Shown piece by piece: positions 26,076-34,858 of a stretch of 64,000 nt of DNA; within the stretch, counting starts at the first letter, position 1, and every line of letters begins with the position of its first letter. Both the position numbers and the translations under genes were made by a program. The notes beneath the pieces were generated by a model, which did no database searches, was not told the DNA's origin, and worked only from the letters and a program-made list of their open reading frames with translations. The stretch is from NCBI RefSeq assembly GCF_002797855.1, contig NZ_PGFB01000001.1, forward strand, positions 310,001 through 374,000. Reading direction: 5' to 3'. Source of the DNA: Compostimonas suwonensis (GTDB lineage: Bacteria > Actinomycetota > Actinomycetes > Actinomycetales > Microbacteriaceae).

Positions 26076-27911
26076 TTAGCTCAGTGCGGTGAGCGTGAGC
26101 GTCGCCTGGTACGTTCCGTCCGTGACCTCGACGGGGATGTCGAGCTCGAGTCCTGCGCCGAGCTTGGCCGAGCCACGGGCGTGACCGGTCGCGGCCGAAC
26201 CGAGGGTCGACGAGGCCGAGAGGCCGTCGCCCGAGACGAAGCCGGACTCGACCTTGTCACCGGCGACGGCGTCGCCGCCGGCCTCGACGACGGACGGGGT
26301 CCATCCGAGGTACTTGCCCGAGAACGACTCGTCACCCGAGGTGAAGTCGCTGACCTGAGCCGAGATCGACCACTCCGGGCCCGAGAGACGGGTGTCCGTC
26401 ACGCGGATCGGGTTGATCGAGCCCTCGGCCGAGTAGTGGTCGCCCGACTCGACGGCGGTACCGAGGTCGACGAGACCGTTGGTTCCATCGACGGCCCAGA
26501 CGAACTCGCCCGGCGTGGCCTCAGGCACGGTGACCTGGAGCTGCTGGGTGTCGACGTCCGGGGTCTCGGCACGGTTCAGGGTGACCTGGTCGACCACGCT
26601 GTTCACCGGCTTGTCGGTGCCGTTTGCCTGGCTGCGGAGGGTCTTGACGGTGATGGTGTCGTCGGTGACCTCGACGGCGCTGTAGTTGCGCACCTTCTCC
26701 TGGTTGGCGACCGAGAGCCACCAGAAGCCCTGCGACTGGAGGTCGTAGTACTTCGAGCCCGATGCCGAGTTCGCCGTGATGTAGAGCACGCCGCCGGGGC
26801 CGGCGGTGACGGTGTCCGCACCGGCGGCCTCGTCGGGGTTGGCCTTCTCACCGTTGCGGATGAGGTAGCTGCGCGCGTAGCTGTGGTCGTGACCCTGGAG
26901 GACCAGGTCGAAGCCCAGCTCGGAGAAGAGCGAGGGGAGGACGTTGCGGCGGTCTTCAACGTCGCTGTCGGTCGCGTGCGGGCCACCCGAGTAGATCGAG
27001 TGGTGGAACGCGATCATCTTCCACTTGGCTTCGTCACCGTGCTCGGCTACGACGTCGCGGATCCACTGGATGTGCGAGGTGTAGTCGCGGCTGTTCGAGT
27101 TGATGTCGAGGAAGAGGACGCCCTTGTGGATGAACCAGTAGTCGCCACCAGCACTGCTGCCCGAGCCGGGGCCTGCTGCGCGGTCCGTGTTCGGGGTGTT
27201 GAAGTGCTGCTCGTACGCCTTCGAGCCCACGTCGTGGTTTCCGTTGGTCGCCACGAACGGGATCTCGCGCAGCTGCTCCGGCTGCAGGAAGGCCGTGTAC
27301 TGGCCCTCGTTGTTCGCCGACTCGACCTGGTCGCCGGCCGAGAAGAGCAGCTCGGCGTCCGGGTACGCGGTCGTGGAGACGTTGACCGTGTCGATCCAGC
27401 CGGCCGCGTCGCTCGCGACGTTTCCGGACGATCCGATCTGCGGGTCGCCGAAGAACAGGAAGTTGAAGTCGCCCTCGAAGTCCTGCGTACGGAAGGTGTA
27501 GGTGTCCGACCAGTCGCCCTCGCTACCGACGCGGTACACGTAGGAGGTGTTCTCCTGCAGGTCCGTGAAGGTCGCGAAGTGGTTGAACTCGCCGCTGGTG
27601 GTCGCGCCACCGGTGGAGGTGACGGTCCTCGACGATACGGGGAACGCGCCGTCGACGACGCCCGAGGCGAGGCCGATCTGCGCGACCTGGGTCGTGTTGG
27701 CCGGCGAGTACCAGGCGAGGTTGCGCTGGGTCTCATTGGCGCCGACGCCGAGGATGATGTCGGAGACGTTGACGGTGGCCGCATTGGCCGCGGTCGCCCC
27801 GAGAGCCGAGCCACCCGCGACGACGGCGAGGCTCACCAGAGCAGCCGCGATGCGCAGGGAGGCGCGGTGGTGCACAGACGGCGTCGCCTGTGTCGTGTCT
27901 TTGATAGACAT
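26076..27911 (-). CDS. Secreted purple-acid-type metallophosphatase with WxL-like C-terminal domain
   Basis: A 611-aa exported protein. A signal peptide (about 1-45, ending AANAA) is followed by a purple-acid-phosphatase N-terminal fibronectin-like domain (about 48-135) and a calcineurin-like metallophosphoesterase domain (FFGDPQIG, SAGDQVES, TNGNHDV, AFHHSIY, LQGHDHSYAR supply the two-metal site). The C-terminal domain of about 110 aa (WSISAQVSDFTSGDESFSG, YLGWTP, YQATLTLTALS) resembles a WxL cell-wall-binding domain. The DUF916 gene downstream is the expected partner. The role is probably extracellular phosphomonoester hydrolysis at the cell surface. Confidence 0.85.
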   Translation of the reverse strand: MSIKDTTQATPSVHHRASLRIAAALVSLAVVAGGSALGATAANAATVNVSDIILGVGANETQRNLAWYSPANTTQVAQIGLASGVVDGAFPVSSRTVTSTGGATTSGEFNHFATFTDLQENTSYVYRVGSEGDWSDTYTFRTQDFEGDFNFLFFGDPQIGSSGNVASDAAGWIDTVNVSTTAYPDAELLFSAGDQVESANNEGQYTAFLQPEQLREIPFVATNGNHDVGSKAYEQHFNTPNTDRAAGPGSGSSAGGDYWFIHKGVLFLDINSNSRDYTSHIQWIRDVVAEHGDEAKWKMIAFHHSIYSGGPHATDSDVEDRRNVLPSLFSELGFDLVLQGHDHSYARSYLIRNGEKANPDEAAGADTVTAGPGGVLYITANSASGSKYYDLQSQGFWWLSVANQEKVRNYSAVEVTDDTITVKTLRSQANGTDKPVNSVVDQVTLNRAETPDVDTQQLQVTVPEATPGEFVWAVDGTNGLVDLGTAVESGDHYSAEGSINPIRVTDTRLSGPEWSISAQVSDFTSGDESFSGKYLGWTPSVVEAGGDAVAGDKVESGFVSGDGLSASSTLGSAATGHARGSAKLGAGLELDIPVEVTDGTYQATLTLTALS

Positions 27912-28034
27912 GTGTCTTCCAGTGCCTTTCAGATGAGGAATGCGCAGATCGCGCATACTCACGCTCTTCCCGCTTGATGAATTACATATGAATAGAGTGC
28001 TGTCGAGTGGTTGACCGGCGTTAACAAGCACACG

Positions 28035-29261
28035 TCATTCCAGCCCGAAGATGCGTTGCACGAACCAGAACAGACCGATGACGGTCACGACGGCCGCGAC
28101 GAGGGCGCCGGCCCAGAGCCCCACCCGCGGAGAGCGGCGCCGCAGGAGCGTCAGCAGCGGGAAGATCACGATGATGATGCCGAGCTGCACGGCCTCGATG
28201 CCCACGTTGAAGACGAGCAGCGACCACAGCAGCGTCCACGACCACGGCTCGTCGATGCCGAGCGCTCCCGCGAAGCCCAGGCCGTGCACGAGGCCGAAGC
28301 AGAAGACGACCGCGAGGCGTGTCCAGTCGGCCCGATCCAGGCCCAGCCAGCCGGACGGCTGCGGCGCCGTCGGGTCGTAGGCCGCGGTGCGGGACGGATG
28401 ACGCCACAGCCCCCACAGGTACCAGGCGGCGACGACGGCGATCGAGAAGGCGATGATCGGCTCGACGATGAACGCCGGGACCTGCACGAAGCCGAGCGCC
28501 GCGATCAGGAAGGTGATCGAGTGGGCGATCGTGAAGGTGGTCGCCGCGAGCACCACGTCGCGCAGACGACGCGAGCCGACGATGAGGGCGAGCAGGAAGA
28601 GGATGTGGTCGAGACCGCCCAGCAGGTGCTCGGCCCCGAGCAGGAAGAACTCGCTGAACCGGTCGGTCCAGGCCTGCTCGGTCGAGAAGGTGGGGTTCGC
28701 GGCATCCAGCGCGGCGCTTCCGTCTTGGCCGTCGAGGTCGTAGGTGACGATCGTCTTGGTGTCGCGAACGTAGCCCTCGTCGTCGGGGAACAGGCCGCTC
28801 GTGATCTCGTGGGACTCGGATCCCTCGGCGCAGTCCTGGTCGAGCACGAGCACCGCGTACGGCACGCCGTCGCGTTCCTCGACGGTGAAGTCGCCCACCT
28901 GCGTGGCCTCGCACGGCGCGCCGCCCGCGGCGACGGTGAAGCGGTCGTTGACGTAGTCGACGACCGCCTTCTTGTGCTTGTTGAGCGCGATGGCCTCGTC
29001 GCCCGTCTCGAACAGGTCCATGCCCTCGTCGAAGAAGCTGGGGTCGTCGTAGTTCTCGGCGGCGGAGACGACGAGGAGGTCGTACTCGAGGCCGAGCTCG
29101 GTCTGCACGCTCCCGTCGTCGGGAGCGGTGACGTCGACGTAGACGACGGAGCTGAAGCCGTGGGCGAGGGCGGGAGTCGCGGAGAGCACGGCACCCGCCG
29201 CTGCACCGAGCGCGATGATCGTGGCCGCGATCGTGAGGGCGGGACGGAGACGACGAGACAT
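28035..29261 (-). CDS. HupE/UreJ-family membrane protein
   Basis: A 408-aa protein with a signal peptide (ending ALAHG), an extracytoplasmic N-terminal domain of about 190 aa, and then about seven membrane helices. The helix motif EHLLGGLDHILFLLAL and later HSITFLIAALGF and GLVHGLGFAGAL are diagnostic of the HupE/UreJ_2 family, proposed metal (Ni/Co or other) permeases. The metal is not deducible. A possible -10 (TACTAT on the minus strand near 29390) would leave a GC-rich leader of over 100 nt. The ATG at 29261 follows AAGGA. Confidence 0.85.
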   Translation of the reverse strand: MSRRLRPALTIAATIIALGAAAGAVLSATPALAHGFSSVVYVDVTAPDDGSVQTELGLEYDLLVVSAAENYDDPSFFDEGMDLFETGDEAIALNKHKKAVVDYVNDRFTVAAGGAPCEATQVGDFTVEERDGVPYAVLVLDQDCAEGSESHEITSGLFPDDEGYVRDTKTIVTYDLDGQDGSAALDAANPTFSTEQAWTDRFSEFFLLGAEHLLGGLDHILFLLALIVGSRRLRDVVLAATTFTIAHSITFLIAALGFVQVPAFIVEPIIAFSIAVVAAWYLWGLWRHPSRTAAYDPTAPQPSGWLGLDRADWTRLAVVFCFGLVHGLGFAGALGIDEPWSWTLLWSLLVFNVGIEAVQLGIIIVIFPLLTLLRRRSPRVGLWAGALVAAVVTVIGLFWFVQRIFGLE

Positions 29262-29580
29262 GGGGGGAAGATCCTTCGGTAGACCCGCATAACCTGCCCC
29301 ATTCAGGTGAACGCGATACGGCTTGGAGGCGAACCCCCGGATAACGCACCGATGCCGGCAGGCCCCCGTTCCGCCGGAGCGGGCGGCGTCATAGTAAAGG
29401 AGGGCGAGCGCTCCCGGTTCTCACGATCGTTTCCTCGGTGTTCACCTTTCTGACGCCATGCTGACATCCCTCGGCTGCGGGCGCCTGCCACTGTCGACCG
29501 TCGGCGGTACGCAGCCCCGGAGCCCGGCGACGGGCAGGCCGGGTTGCCCGCAACCCGCGACTCCTCGGAGGATGAGTTCT
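29262..29580. other. Divergent intergenic region with long GC-rich leaders
   Basis: It separates the HupE-like gene and the 29581 lipoprotein gene. Several short GC hairpins are present on both sides, but I cannot match them to a known riboswitch class. No gene seen. Confidence 0.35.
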
Positions 29581-30336
29581 TTGACCAGCACACCAGCGAC
29601 ACCCCGCGAGTCGCGACGCCGACCCCGTCGAGCCGCCCTGCTCCTCGCGACGGCCGCAGCGGTCTCGGCCGTCGCGCTCCTCACCGGATGCGCGGCCTCC
29701 GCACCGCAGGTCGGTCCCAACACGACCACGGCCCCGGATGCCGCGGCGGATGTCCCGCGGGATGCCGCCCCCCAGGGCCTCAAGCCCCTGGGCCCCGGCT
29801 TCCTCGGCAGCGTCACGACGCCCTCCCCCGAGGCGACCATCACGCCCGAGGTCGGCTCCTGGGACGGCGTCACGCCACCGCCCGGGTATCGCGTCATCCT
29901 GCTCTCGGCCGGCGACGACGCCGCGACCGCGACCCTCGTCACCGCCGTGACGAACTGGGCTCGGAGCACGGGCGTCGACCTGCAGGCCATGACCGCGTCG
30001 AACGACGACGGCATCGAGGCCGACATCGAGAAGGCCGTCGAGCTGGAACCCGACCTGGTGGTGAGCGCGGGTGACAAGATGATCGACGTGCTCATGCTGC
30101 TCAGCTCGCAGCACCTGAACCAGCAGTTCCTCGTCGTTGGCTCCGAGCTCCCCGAGCCCACCGGCAACGTCACCTCGGTCACCTGGCCGGGCGCGACCTT
30201 CCGCGGCACCGGCCTCGGTGCCGCCGACCAGCCGGACCCCGCCGCCATCACCCCGGAGCGCGCCGCCGCGGCCGTGCCCGCGGGCGTCGCGAGCGTGCTG
30301 CACGGCCTGACCGGCATAGTCGTCCGCCTCGAGTAG
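29581..30336 (+). CDS. Lipoprotein with a periplasmic-binding-like domain
   Basis: A 251-aa precursor: basic N-terminus, hydrophobic core and lipobox LLTGC (Cys at about 37), a Pro/Ala-rich linker, then an alpha/beta domain with strands YRVILLSAGDD and PDLVVSAGDKMIDVLMLLSS and helix starts reminiscent of BMP/TmpC-type solute-binding proteins, but shorter than a full binding protein. The TTG at 29581 has GGAGG 8 nt upstream and is the best start; an ATG at 29572 is too close to that site. A bidirectional terminator follows. Confidence 0.75.
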   Translation: MTSTPATPRESRRRPRRAALLLATAAAVSAVALLTGCAASAPQVGPNTTTAPDAAADVPRDAAPQGLKPLGPGFLGSVTTPSPEATITPEVGSWDGVTPPPGYRVILLSAGDDAATATLVTAVTNWARSTGVDLQAMTASNDDGIEADIEKAVELEPDLVVSAGDKMIDVLMLLSSQHLNQQFLVVGSELPEPTGNVTSVTWPGATFRGTGLGAADQPDPAAITPERAAAAVPAGVASVLHGLTGIVVRLE

Positions 30337-30447
30337 ACGAGGCCGCCCGCCTCGCAGCGCCTCACCGGCCGCGAGTCGCGGCAAACCGTTCATTCCGAGC
30401 TCGGTGAGAACGGTATGACGCGACTGGCGCGACCTGTCTGAGACAGC

Positions 30448-30475
30448 GAAAGCCCCCGATCTCTCGGGGGCTTTC
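30448..30475. terminator. Bidirectional Rho-independent terminator
   Basis: GAAAGCCCCCGA pairs with TCGGGGGCTTTC around a 4-nt loop. It is followed by CTTCGTT on the plus strand and by GCTGTC on the minus. It separates the 29581 gene and the convergent tRNA-Leu. Confidence 0.85.
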
Positions 30476-30523
30476 TTCGTTCGCAAGACCTTCTGCACAA
30501 CAGCTGTTGCGAGAAGCTCTTCG

Positions 30524-30607
30524 TGCGCGAGGGGGGACTTGAACCCCCACGCCCTTTCGAGCACTGGCACCTGAAGCCAGCGCGTCTGCCAATTCCGCCA
30601 CTCGCGC
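30524..30607 (-). tRNA. tRNA-Leu (CAG)
   Basis: An 84-nt class II tRNA with acceptor stem GCGCGAG/CTCGCGC, a variable arm, T-loop GTTCAAGTC and anticodon CAG in the loop CTTCAGG. The CCA end is not encoded. A -10-like TAATCT lies 10-20 nt upstream on the minus strand. Confidence 0.97.
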
Positions 30608-30921
30608 GAACTTAGAGAGATTAGCATTTTGCTCGCGCGCGCGCCATTTGAGATCGACTCCGATCCGTCGGCTCGCGGGCGTTTCTCGGTCCGTCCTCGG
30701 TCCGTCCTCGTCGTCGGCACGCGAAAGTCCCGGCGGCACGAGGATTCTCTGGGGTCCGGCGGAGCTTTCGCGAGGCCTGGGCGAACCGGGGCACGCGACG
30801 TCCGCGGGCCCTGCACAATCGCCCGCGAACGCCCGCGATCCACCCCGAGAACACCTGGGCTCGTCTTTCCAGCCTGGACAAGTAACATGCTCATAGCCGT
30901 GCGAACCAGATCGGGAGACCT
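30608..30921. other. Divergent promoter region of tRNA-Leu and the fhaA operon
   Basis: No gene seen. A TAACAT -10-like element near 30880 and the ribosome-binding site GGGAG just before 30922 serve the fha-pkn operon; the left end serves the tRNA. Confidence 0.45.
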
Positions 30922-31671
30922 GTGGGCATACTGGACAACTTTGAGAAAGGTCTTGAGCGGGCGGTCAATGGCGCCTTCGCCAAGACCTTCAAGTCGGGGC
31001 TTCAACCCGTCGAGATCACCTCTGCCCTTCGCAGGGAGCTCGACACGAAAGCCGCCGTCGTCTCACGCGACCGCATTCTCGTTCCCAACCGCTTCGTCGT
31101 GCGGATGTCGCCGAAGGACTACGAGCGGATGGCGGCCATGGGGCCCACCCTCGTCGACGAGCTCACGCAGCTCGTGCAGCGTCACGCCTCCGGCCAGGGC
31201 TACCAGTTCGCGGGCGCCGTGACCATCGCCCTCACGCGCGACGAGTCGCTCAGCGAGGGCCTCGTGCAGGTCGACTCGCAGAACGTCAAGGGCGAGGTCT
31301 CCTGGACCCCGGTTCTCGACATCGGCGGCAAGCGCTACCCGATCGTCAAGTCGCGCACGGTCATCGGGCGCGGCAGCGACGCCGACATCACGATCGACGA
31401 CACGGGCACCTCGAGGCGCCACGTCGAGGTCATCTGGGACGGCGGCCGGGCCCAGATGCGCGACCTCGGCTCCACGAACGGCTCGCAGCTCAACGGACAG
31501 CCCGTCAAACAGGCGCTCCTGGAGCCGGATTCGGTCATAACGATCGGTCGAACCCGTATTGTGTTCCGAGTGCTCCCCCAAGCATCCGCCATCGACCAGT
31601 TCGCCGACCTCCGCGTCGACGATCAGACGACCCGCCACGACATGAACGGCTTCTGGGGGCCCGCCTCGTGA
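30922..31671 (+). CDS. fhaA: FHA-domain protein FhaA (DUF3662)
   Basis: A 249-aa protein: N-terminal DUF3662 domain (about 1-120, MGILDNFEKGLERAVNGAF) and a C-terminal FHA domain (about 150-230) with the phosphothreonine-binding GRGSDADITIDDTGTSRRH and LGSTNGSQLNG. FhaA binds phosphorylated partners of the PASTA kinases and links them to peptidoglycan synthesis. It is the first gene of the operon. The GTG start follows GGGAG and overlaps the next gene by 4 bp. Confidence 0.96.
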   Translation: MGILDNFEKGLERAVNGAFAKTFKSGLQPVEITSALRRELDTKAAVVSRDRILVPNRFVVRMSPKDYERMAAMGPTLVDELTQLVQRHASGQGYQFAGAVTIALTRDESLSEGLVQVDSQNVKGEVSWTPVLDIGGKRYPIVKSRTVIGRGSDADITIDDTGTSRRHVEVIWDGGRAQMRDLGSTNGSQLNGQPVKQALLEPDSVITIGRTRIVFRVLPQASAIDQFADLRVDDQTTRHDMNGFWGPAS

Positions 31672-32207
31672 CCAGCGAACTGACTCTGCTCGTCTTGAGG
31701 ATCGGATTCCTGATCCTCCTGTGGGCTTTCGTCTTCGCGATCGTCTACGCGCTGCGCTCCGACCTGTTCGGGCAGCGTGTGCGCAAGCTCCAGCCCGAGG
31801 CCGCCGCCGCGCCCGCGGCGAGCGCGAGTGCGAGCGCCCCCGCTCCGGTCCGGCCGCCGCAGGCGCCCCTGGCGCCGCAGCCGCCCGTCAGCTCCCGCCC
31901 CGTGGCGACGACGACGACGGCGAGCCGCCTCGTCATCACCTCCGGCTCGAAGGAGGGCATGGAGATCCCGCTCGGCCGCGAGCCGCTCACGATCGGGCGC
32001 TCGAGCGAGTCCGGCCTCGTGATCCGCGACGACTACACCTCGACGCATCACGCGAGGCTCATGCTCTGGAACGACGAATGGATGGTGCAGGACCTCGACT
32101 CCACCAACGGCACCTTCCTCGATGGCAAACGAGTGACGGTGCCGACCAAGGTTCCGCTCAACACGCCGATCAAGGTCGGCGCGACGAGCTTCGAGCTGCG
32201 GCGGTAG
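31668..32207 (+). CDS. fhaB: FHA-domain protein FhaB (FipA-like)
   Basis: A 179-aa protein: N-terminal transmembrane helix (about 6-30), Pro/Ala-rich linker, C-terminal FHA domain (about 100-175) with IGRSSESGLVIRDDYTSTHH and LDSTNGTFLDGKRV. In actinobacteria it couples the PASTA kinases to division. GTGA overlap with fhaA. Confidence 0.95.
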   Translation: MTSELTLLVLRIGFLILLWAFVFAIVYALRSDLFGQRVRKLQPEAAAAPAASASASAPAPVRPPQAPLAPQPPVSSRPVATTTTASRLVITSGSKEGMEIPLGREPLTIGRSSESGLVIRDDYTSTHHARLMLWNDEWMVQDLDSTNGTFLDGKRVTVPTKVPLNTPIKVGATSFELRR

Positions 32208-32211
32208 GTGG

Positions 32212-33447
32212 ATGGCGACACAGACGAAGGGCGCAGCCGTCTCCCACGTTGGAAAGATCCGCTCCAACAACCAGGACTCCGGCTACGCGGGTAGAGAGCT
32301 GTTCGTCGTCGCCGACGGCATGGGCGGCCACGCGGGCGGCGACGTCGCCTCCGCGATCGCGGTCAAGCGCATCATCGAGGCCGACACCGACTACCCCACC
32401 GTGCACGACGCGGAGTTCGCCCTGCAGGCGGCCCTCGTCGCCGCCAACGCGCAGCTGAGCGAGACCGTCTTCGAGCACGCGGAGCTCACCGGGATGGGCA
32501 CGACGGTCAGCGCCATCCTGCGCGTGGGCGACCAGATCGCCATCGCCCACATCGGCGACTCGCGCATCTATCTGTATCGCCAGGGCGAGCTCAGCCAGAT
32601 CACGACCGACCACACCTTCGTGCAGCGCCTCGTCGACAGCGGGCGCATCACCGAGGAGGAGGCCATGGTGCACCCCCGTCGCTCGGTGCTCATGCGGGTA
32701 CTCGGCGACGTCGACTCCTCCCCCGAGATCGACACCCAGATCATGTCGATCATCCCCGGCGACCGCTGGCTCATCTGCTCCGACGGGCTGAGCGGCGTCG
32801 TCATGCACGACGACATCGAGAGCATCCTCGCCTCGAGCGACGACGTCGACACCGCCGCCGACCGTCTCGTCAAGGCGAGCCTCGACGGCGGGGCGCCCGA
32901 CAACGTCACGGTCGTCGTCGTCGACGTGACGGATGCCCCGGTGCCGCCGGCCGCGCCCGTCACCGTCGGCTCGGCCTCCGTGCCCCTCGCCTTCGACGGC
33001 AAAGAGCTCGCCCCCGCACCCCGCGCGCTGCGCCTGCCGAGCCTGCGCCACCACCCGGTGCGCCAGACCCACTTCGAGCCCGAGTCGGAGGACTACCTCG
33101 ACGAGCTCATCGAGGAGGACGCCCGCCGGGCCCGCCGTCGCAAGATCACCTGGCTCGTCGGCATCGTGCTCGTGGTCGCAGCCCTCGTGGTCGCCGCGAT
33201 CATCGGCTACCAGTGGACGCAGTCGCTGTACTTCGTGGGCGTCGACGCCGACGGCACGATCGCGATCTACCGCGGCATCCAGCAGAACCTGGGCCCCATC
33301 TCGCTCTCGAGCCTGTATACCGACACGGGCATCGACGTCGACAGCCTGCGCGTCTACGACCGCATGCAGGTGGAGCAGACGATCAGCGCCGACTCCCTCC
33401 AGGGCGCCCTCGACATCGTGGATCGGTTGAAGAATGCCGGCAACTGA
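32212..33447 (+). CDS. pstP: PP2C-family Ser/Thr phosphatase
   Basis: A 411-aa protein: N-terminal PP2C domain (about 8-240) with metal-binding FVVADGMGGHAGGD, IAHIGDSRIYL and the closing DNVTVVVVDV, a linker, one transmembrane helix (about 300-322, ITWLVGIVLVVAALVVAAII) and a short extracellular tail. It reverses PknA/PknB phosphorylation of the operon proteins. Confidence 0.96.
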   Translation: MATQTKGAAVSHVGKIRSNNQDSGYAGRELFVVADGMGGHAGGDVASAIAVKRIIEADTDYPTVHDAEFALQAALVAANAQLSETVFEHAELTGMGTTVSAILRVGDQIAIAHIGDSRIYLYRQGELSQITTDHTFVQRLVDSGRITEEEAMVHPRRSVLMRVLGDVDSSPEIDTQIMSIIPGDRWLICSDGLSGVVMHDDIESILASSDDVDTAADRLVKASLDGGAPDNVTVVVVDVTDAPVPPAAPVTVGSASVPLAFDGKELAPAPRALRLPSLRHHPVRQTHFEPESEDYLDELIEEDARRARRRKITWLVGIVLVVAALVVAAIIGYQWTQSLYFVGVDADGTIAIYRGIQQNLGPISLSSLYTDTGIDVDSLRVYDRMQVEQTISADSLQGALDIVDRLKNAGN

Positions 33448-34858
33448 GAACCGCTCGGGGCCCGTCATGGATGCATCGCCCCGACGCACGAGCGCGAACC
33501 CCACGGCACCGATCCGTCGTATCCGCCTGCCCAAGAAGCTCCGCAACCTCGAGCTCGCGCTCATCGTCTTCGCGTGCGTGATCAACGCAGGCTCCATCGT
33601 GCTCGTGCAGCTCGGCGCCCTCGGGCACATCGACACCCAGCTCGTGATGCTCGGTGCCGGGCTCTCGGTGCTCGTGCTCATCTTCCACGTGATCATGCGC
33701 TATCTGGCGCCCAACGCCGATCCGTTCATCCTGCCGATCGCGACCGTGCTCAACGGCCTCGGCATCGCCGAGATCTACCGCATCGACATCGCCGAGGGCG
33801 ACTCCGGCTGGCAGAGCGCGGCCGTGCGGCAGATCGTCTGGACGGCCATCGCGATCGCCTGCGCCATCGCCGTGATCGTGATCGTGCGCAACCACCGCGT
33901 GCTCTTCCGCTACACCTATCTCGCGGGCCTGGTCGCCGTCGTGCTGCTGCTCCTGCCCCTCGTGCCGGGTCTGGGCCGCGAGGTGAGCGGGGCCAAGGTG
34001 TGGATCAGCTTCGGGGATTTCGCGACCTTCCAGCCCGGTGAGATCGCGAAGATCGCCCTGGCCGTGTTCTTCGCCGGCTACCTCGTGCGCATCCGCGACA
34101 GCCTCAGCATGGTGGGCACCAAGTTCCTGGGGATGACCTTCCCGCGCTTCCGCGACCTCGGGCCGATCCTCGTGGTGTGGGCCCTCTCGATGTCGGTCAT
34201 CATCTTCCAGCGCGACCTCGGAACGGCCCTTCTGTACTTCGGGCTCTTCCTCGTGATGCTCTACGTCGCCACGGGGCGGCTCAGCTGGGTGCTGCTCGGT
34301 CTCGTGCTCTTCATCGGCGGCGCCCTGATCGCGAGCCAGACCCTCGACTACGTCAACGGCCGGTTCACGAACTGGCTCGACGCCTTCAGCCAGGCGAGCT
34401 TCGACGCCGACGGCGGGAGCTATCAGCTCGTGCAGGGCATCTTCGGGCTCGCCAACGGCGGGCTCATCGGCACCGGCCTCGGCCAGGGGCGACCCGACCT
34501 CACCCCCGTTCCGCAGAGCGACTACATCATCGCGAGCCTCGGCGAGGAGCTCGGGCTCGCCGGCATCTTCGCGATCCTCGCCCTCTACCTGCTCTTCGTC
34601 AGCCGCGGCTTCCGCATCGGCTTCGCCGGACAGGACGACTTCGGCAAGCTGCTCTCGGTGGGGCTCGCCTTCGTCGTGGCCCTGCAGTGCTTCATCGTCA
34701 TCGGCGGCGTCACGCGGGTGATCCCGCTCACCGGGCTCACGACGCCGTTCCTCGCGGCGGGCGGTTCCGCGCTCGTCGCCAACTGGATCATCGTGGGCCT
34801 CCTCCTGCGCATCAGCGACACCGTGCGCAACCAGCCCCGGATGGTGGTGGGCCCGTGA
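33434..34858 (+). CDS. rodA: SEDS-family peptidoglycan polymerase (RodA/FtsW)
   Basis: A 474-aa integral membrane glycosyltransferase of the SEDS family with about 10 helices. Conserved segments include SGAKVWISFGDFATFQPGEIAKIAL, FQRDLGTALLYF and the final TTPFLAAGGSALVANWIIVGLLL. It works with the adjacent class B PBP. The ATG at 33434 overlaps pstP by 14 bp; an ATG at 33467 is an alternative start. Confidence 0.95.
   Translation: MPATENRSGPVMDASPRRTSANPTAPIRRIRLPKKLRNLELALIVFACVINAGSIVLVQLGALGHIDTQLVMLGAGLSVLVLIFHVIMRYLAPNADPFILPIATVLNGLGIAEIYRIDIAEGDSGWQSAAVRQIVWTAIAIACAIAVIVIVRNHRVLFRYTYLAGLVAVVLLLLPLVPGLGREVSGAKVWISFGDFATFQPGEIAKIALAVFFAGYLVRIRDSLSMVGTKFLGMTFPRFRDLGPILVVWALSMSVIIFQRDLGTALLYFGLFLVMLYVATGRLSWVLLGLVLFIGGALIASQTLDYVNGRFTNWLDAFSQASFDADGGSYQLVQGIFGLANGGLIGTGLGQGRPDLTPVPQSDYIIASLGEELGLAGIFAILALYLLFVSRGFRIGFAGQDDFGKLLSVGLAFVVALQCFIVIGGVTRVIPLTGLTTPFLAAGGSALVANWIIVGLLLRISDTVRNQPRMVVGP

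Noticed and set aside
29262-29400. Riboswitch (cobalamin or metal) in the leader of the HupE-like gene
   Set aside because: The leader is GC-rich and structured, but I could not find the conserved B12 box or NiCo motif; left unassigned.
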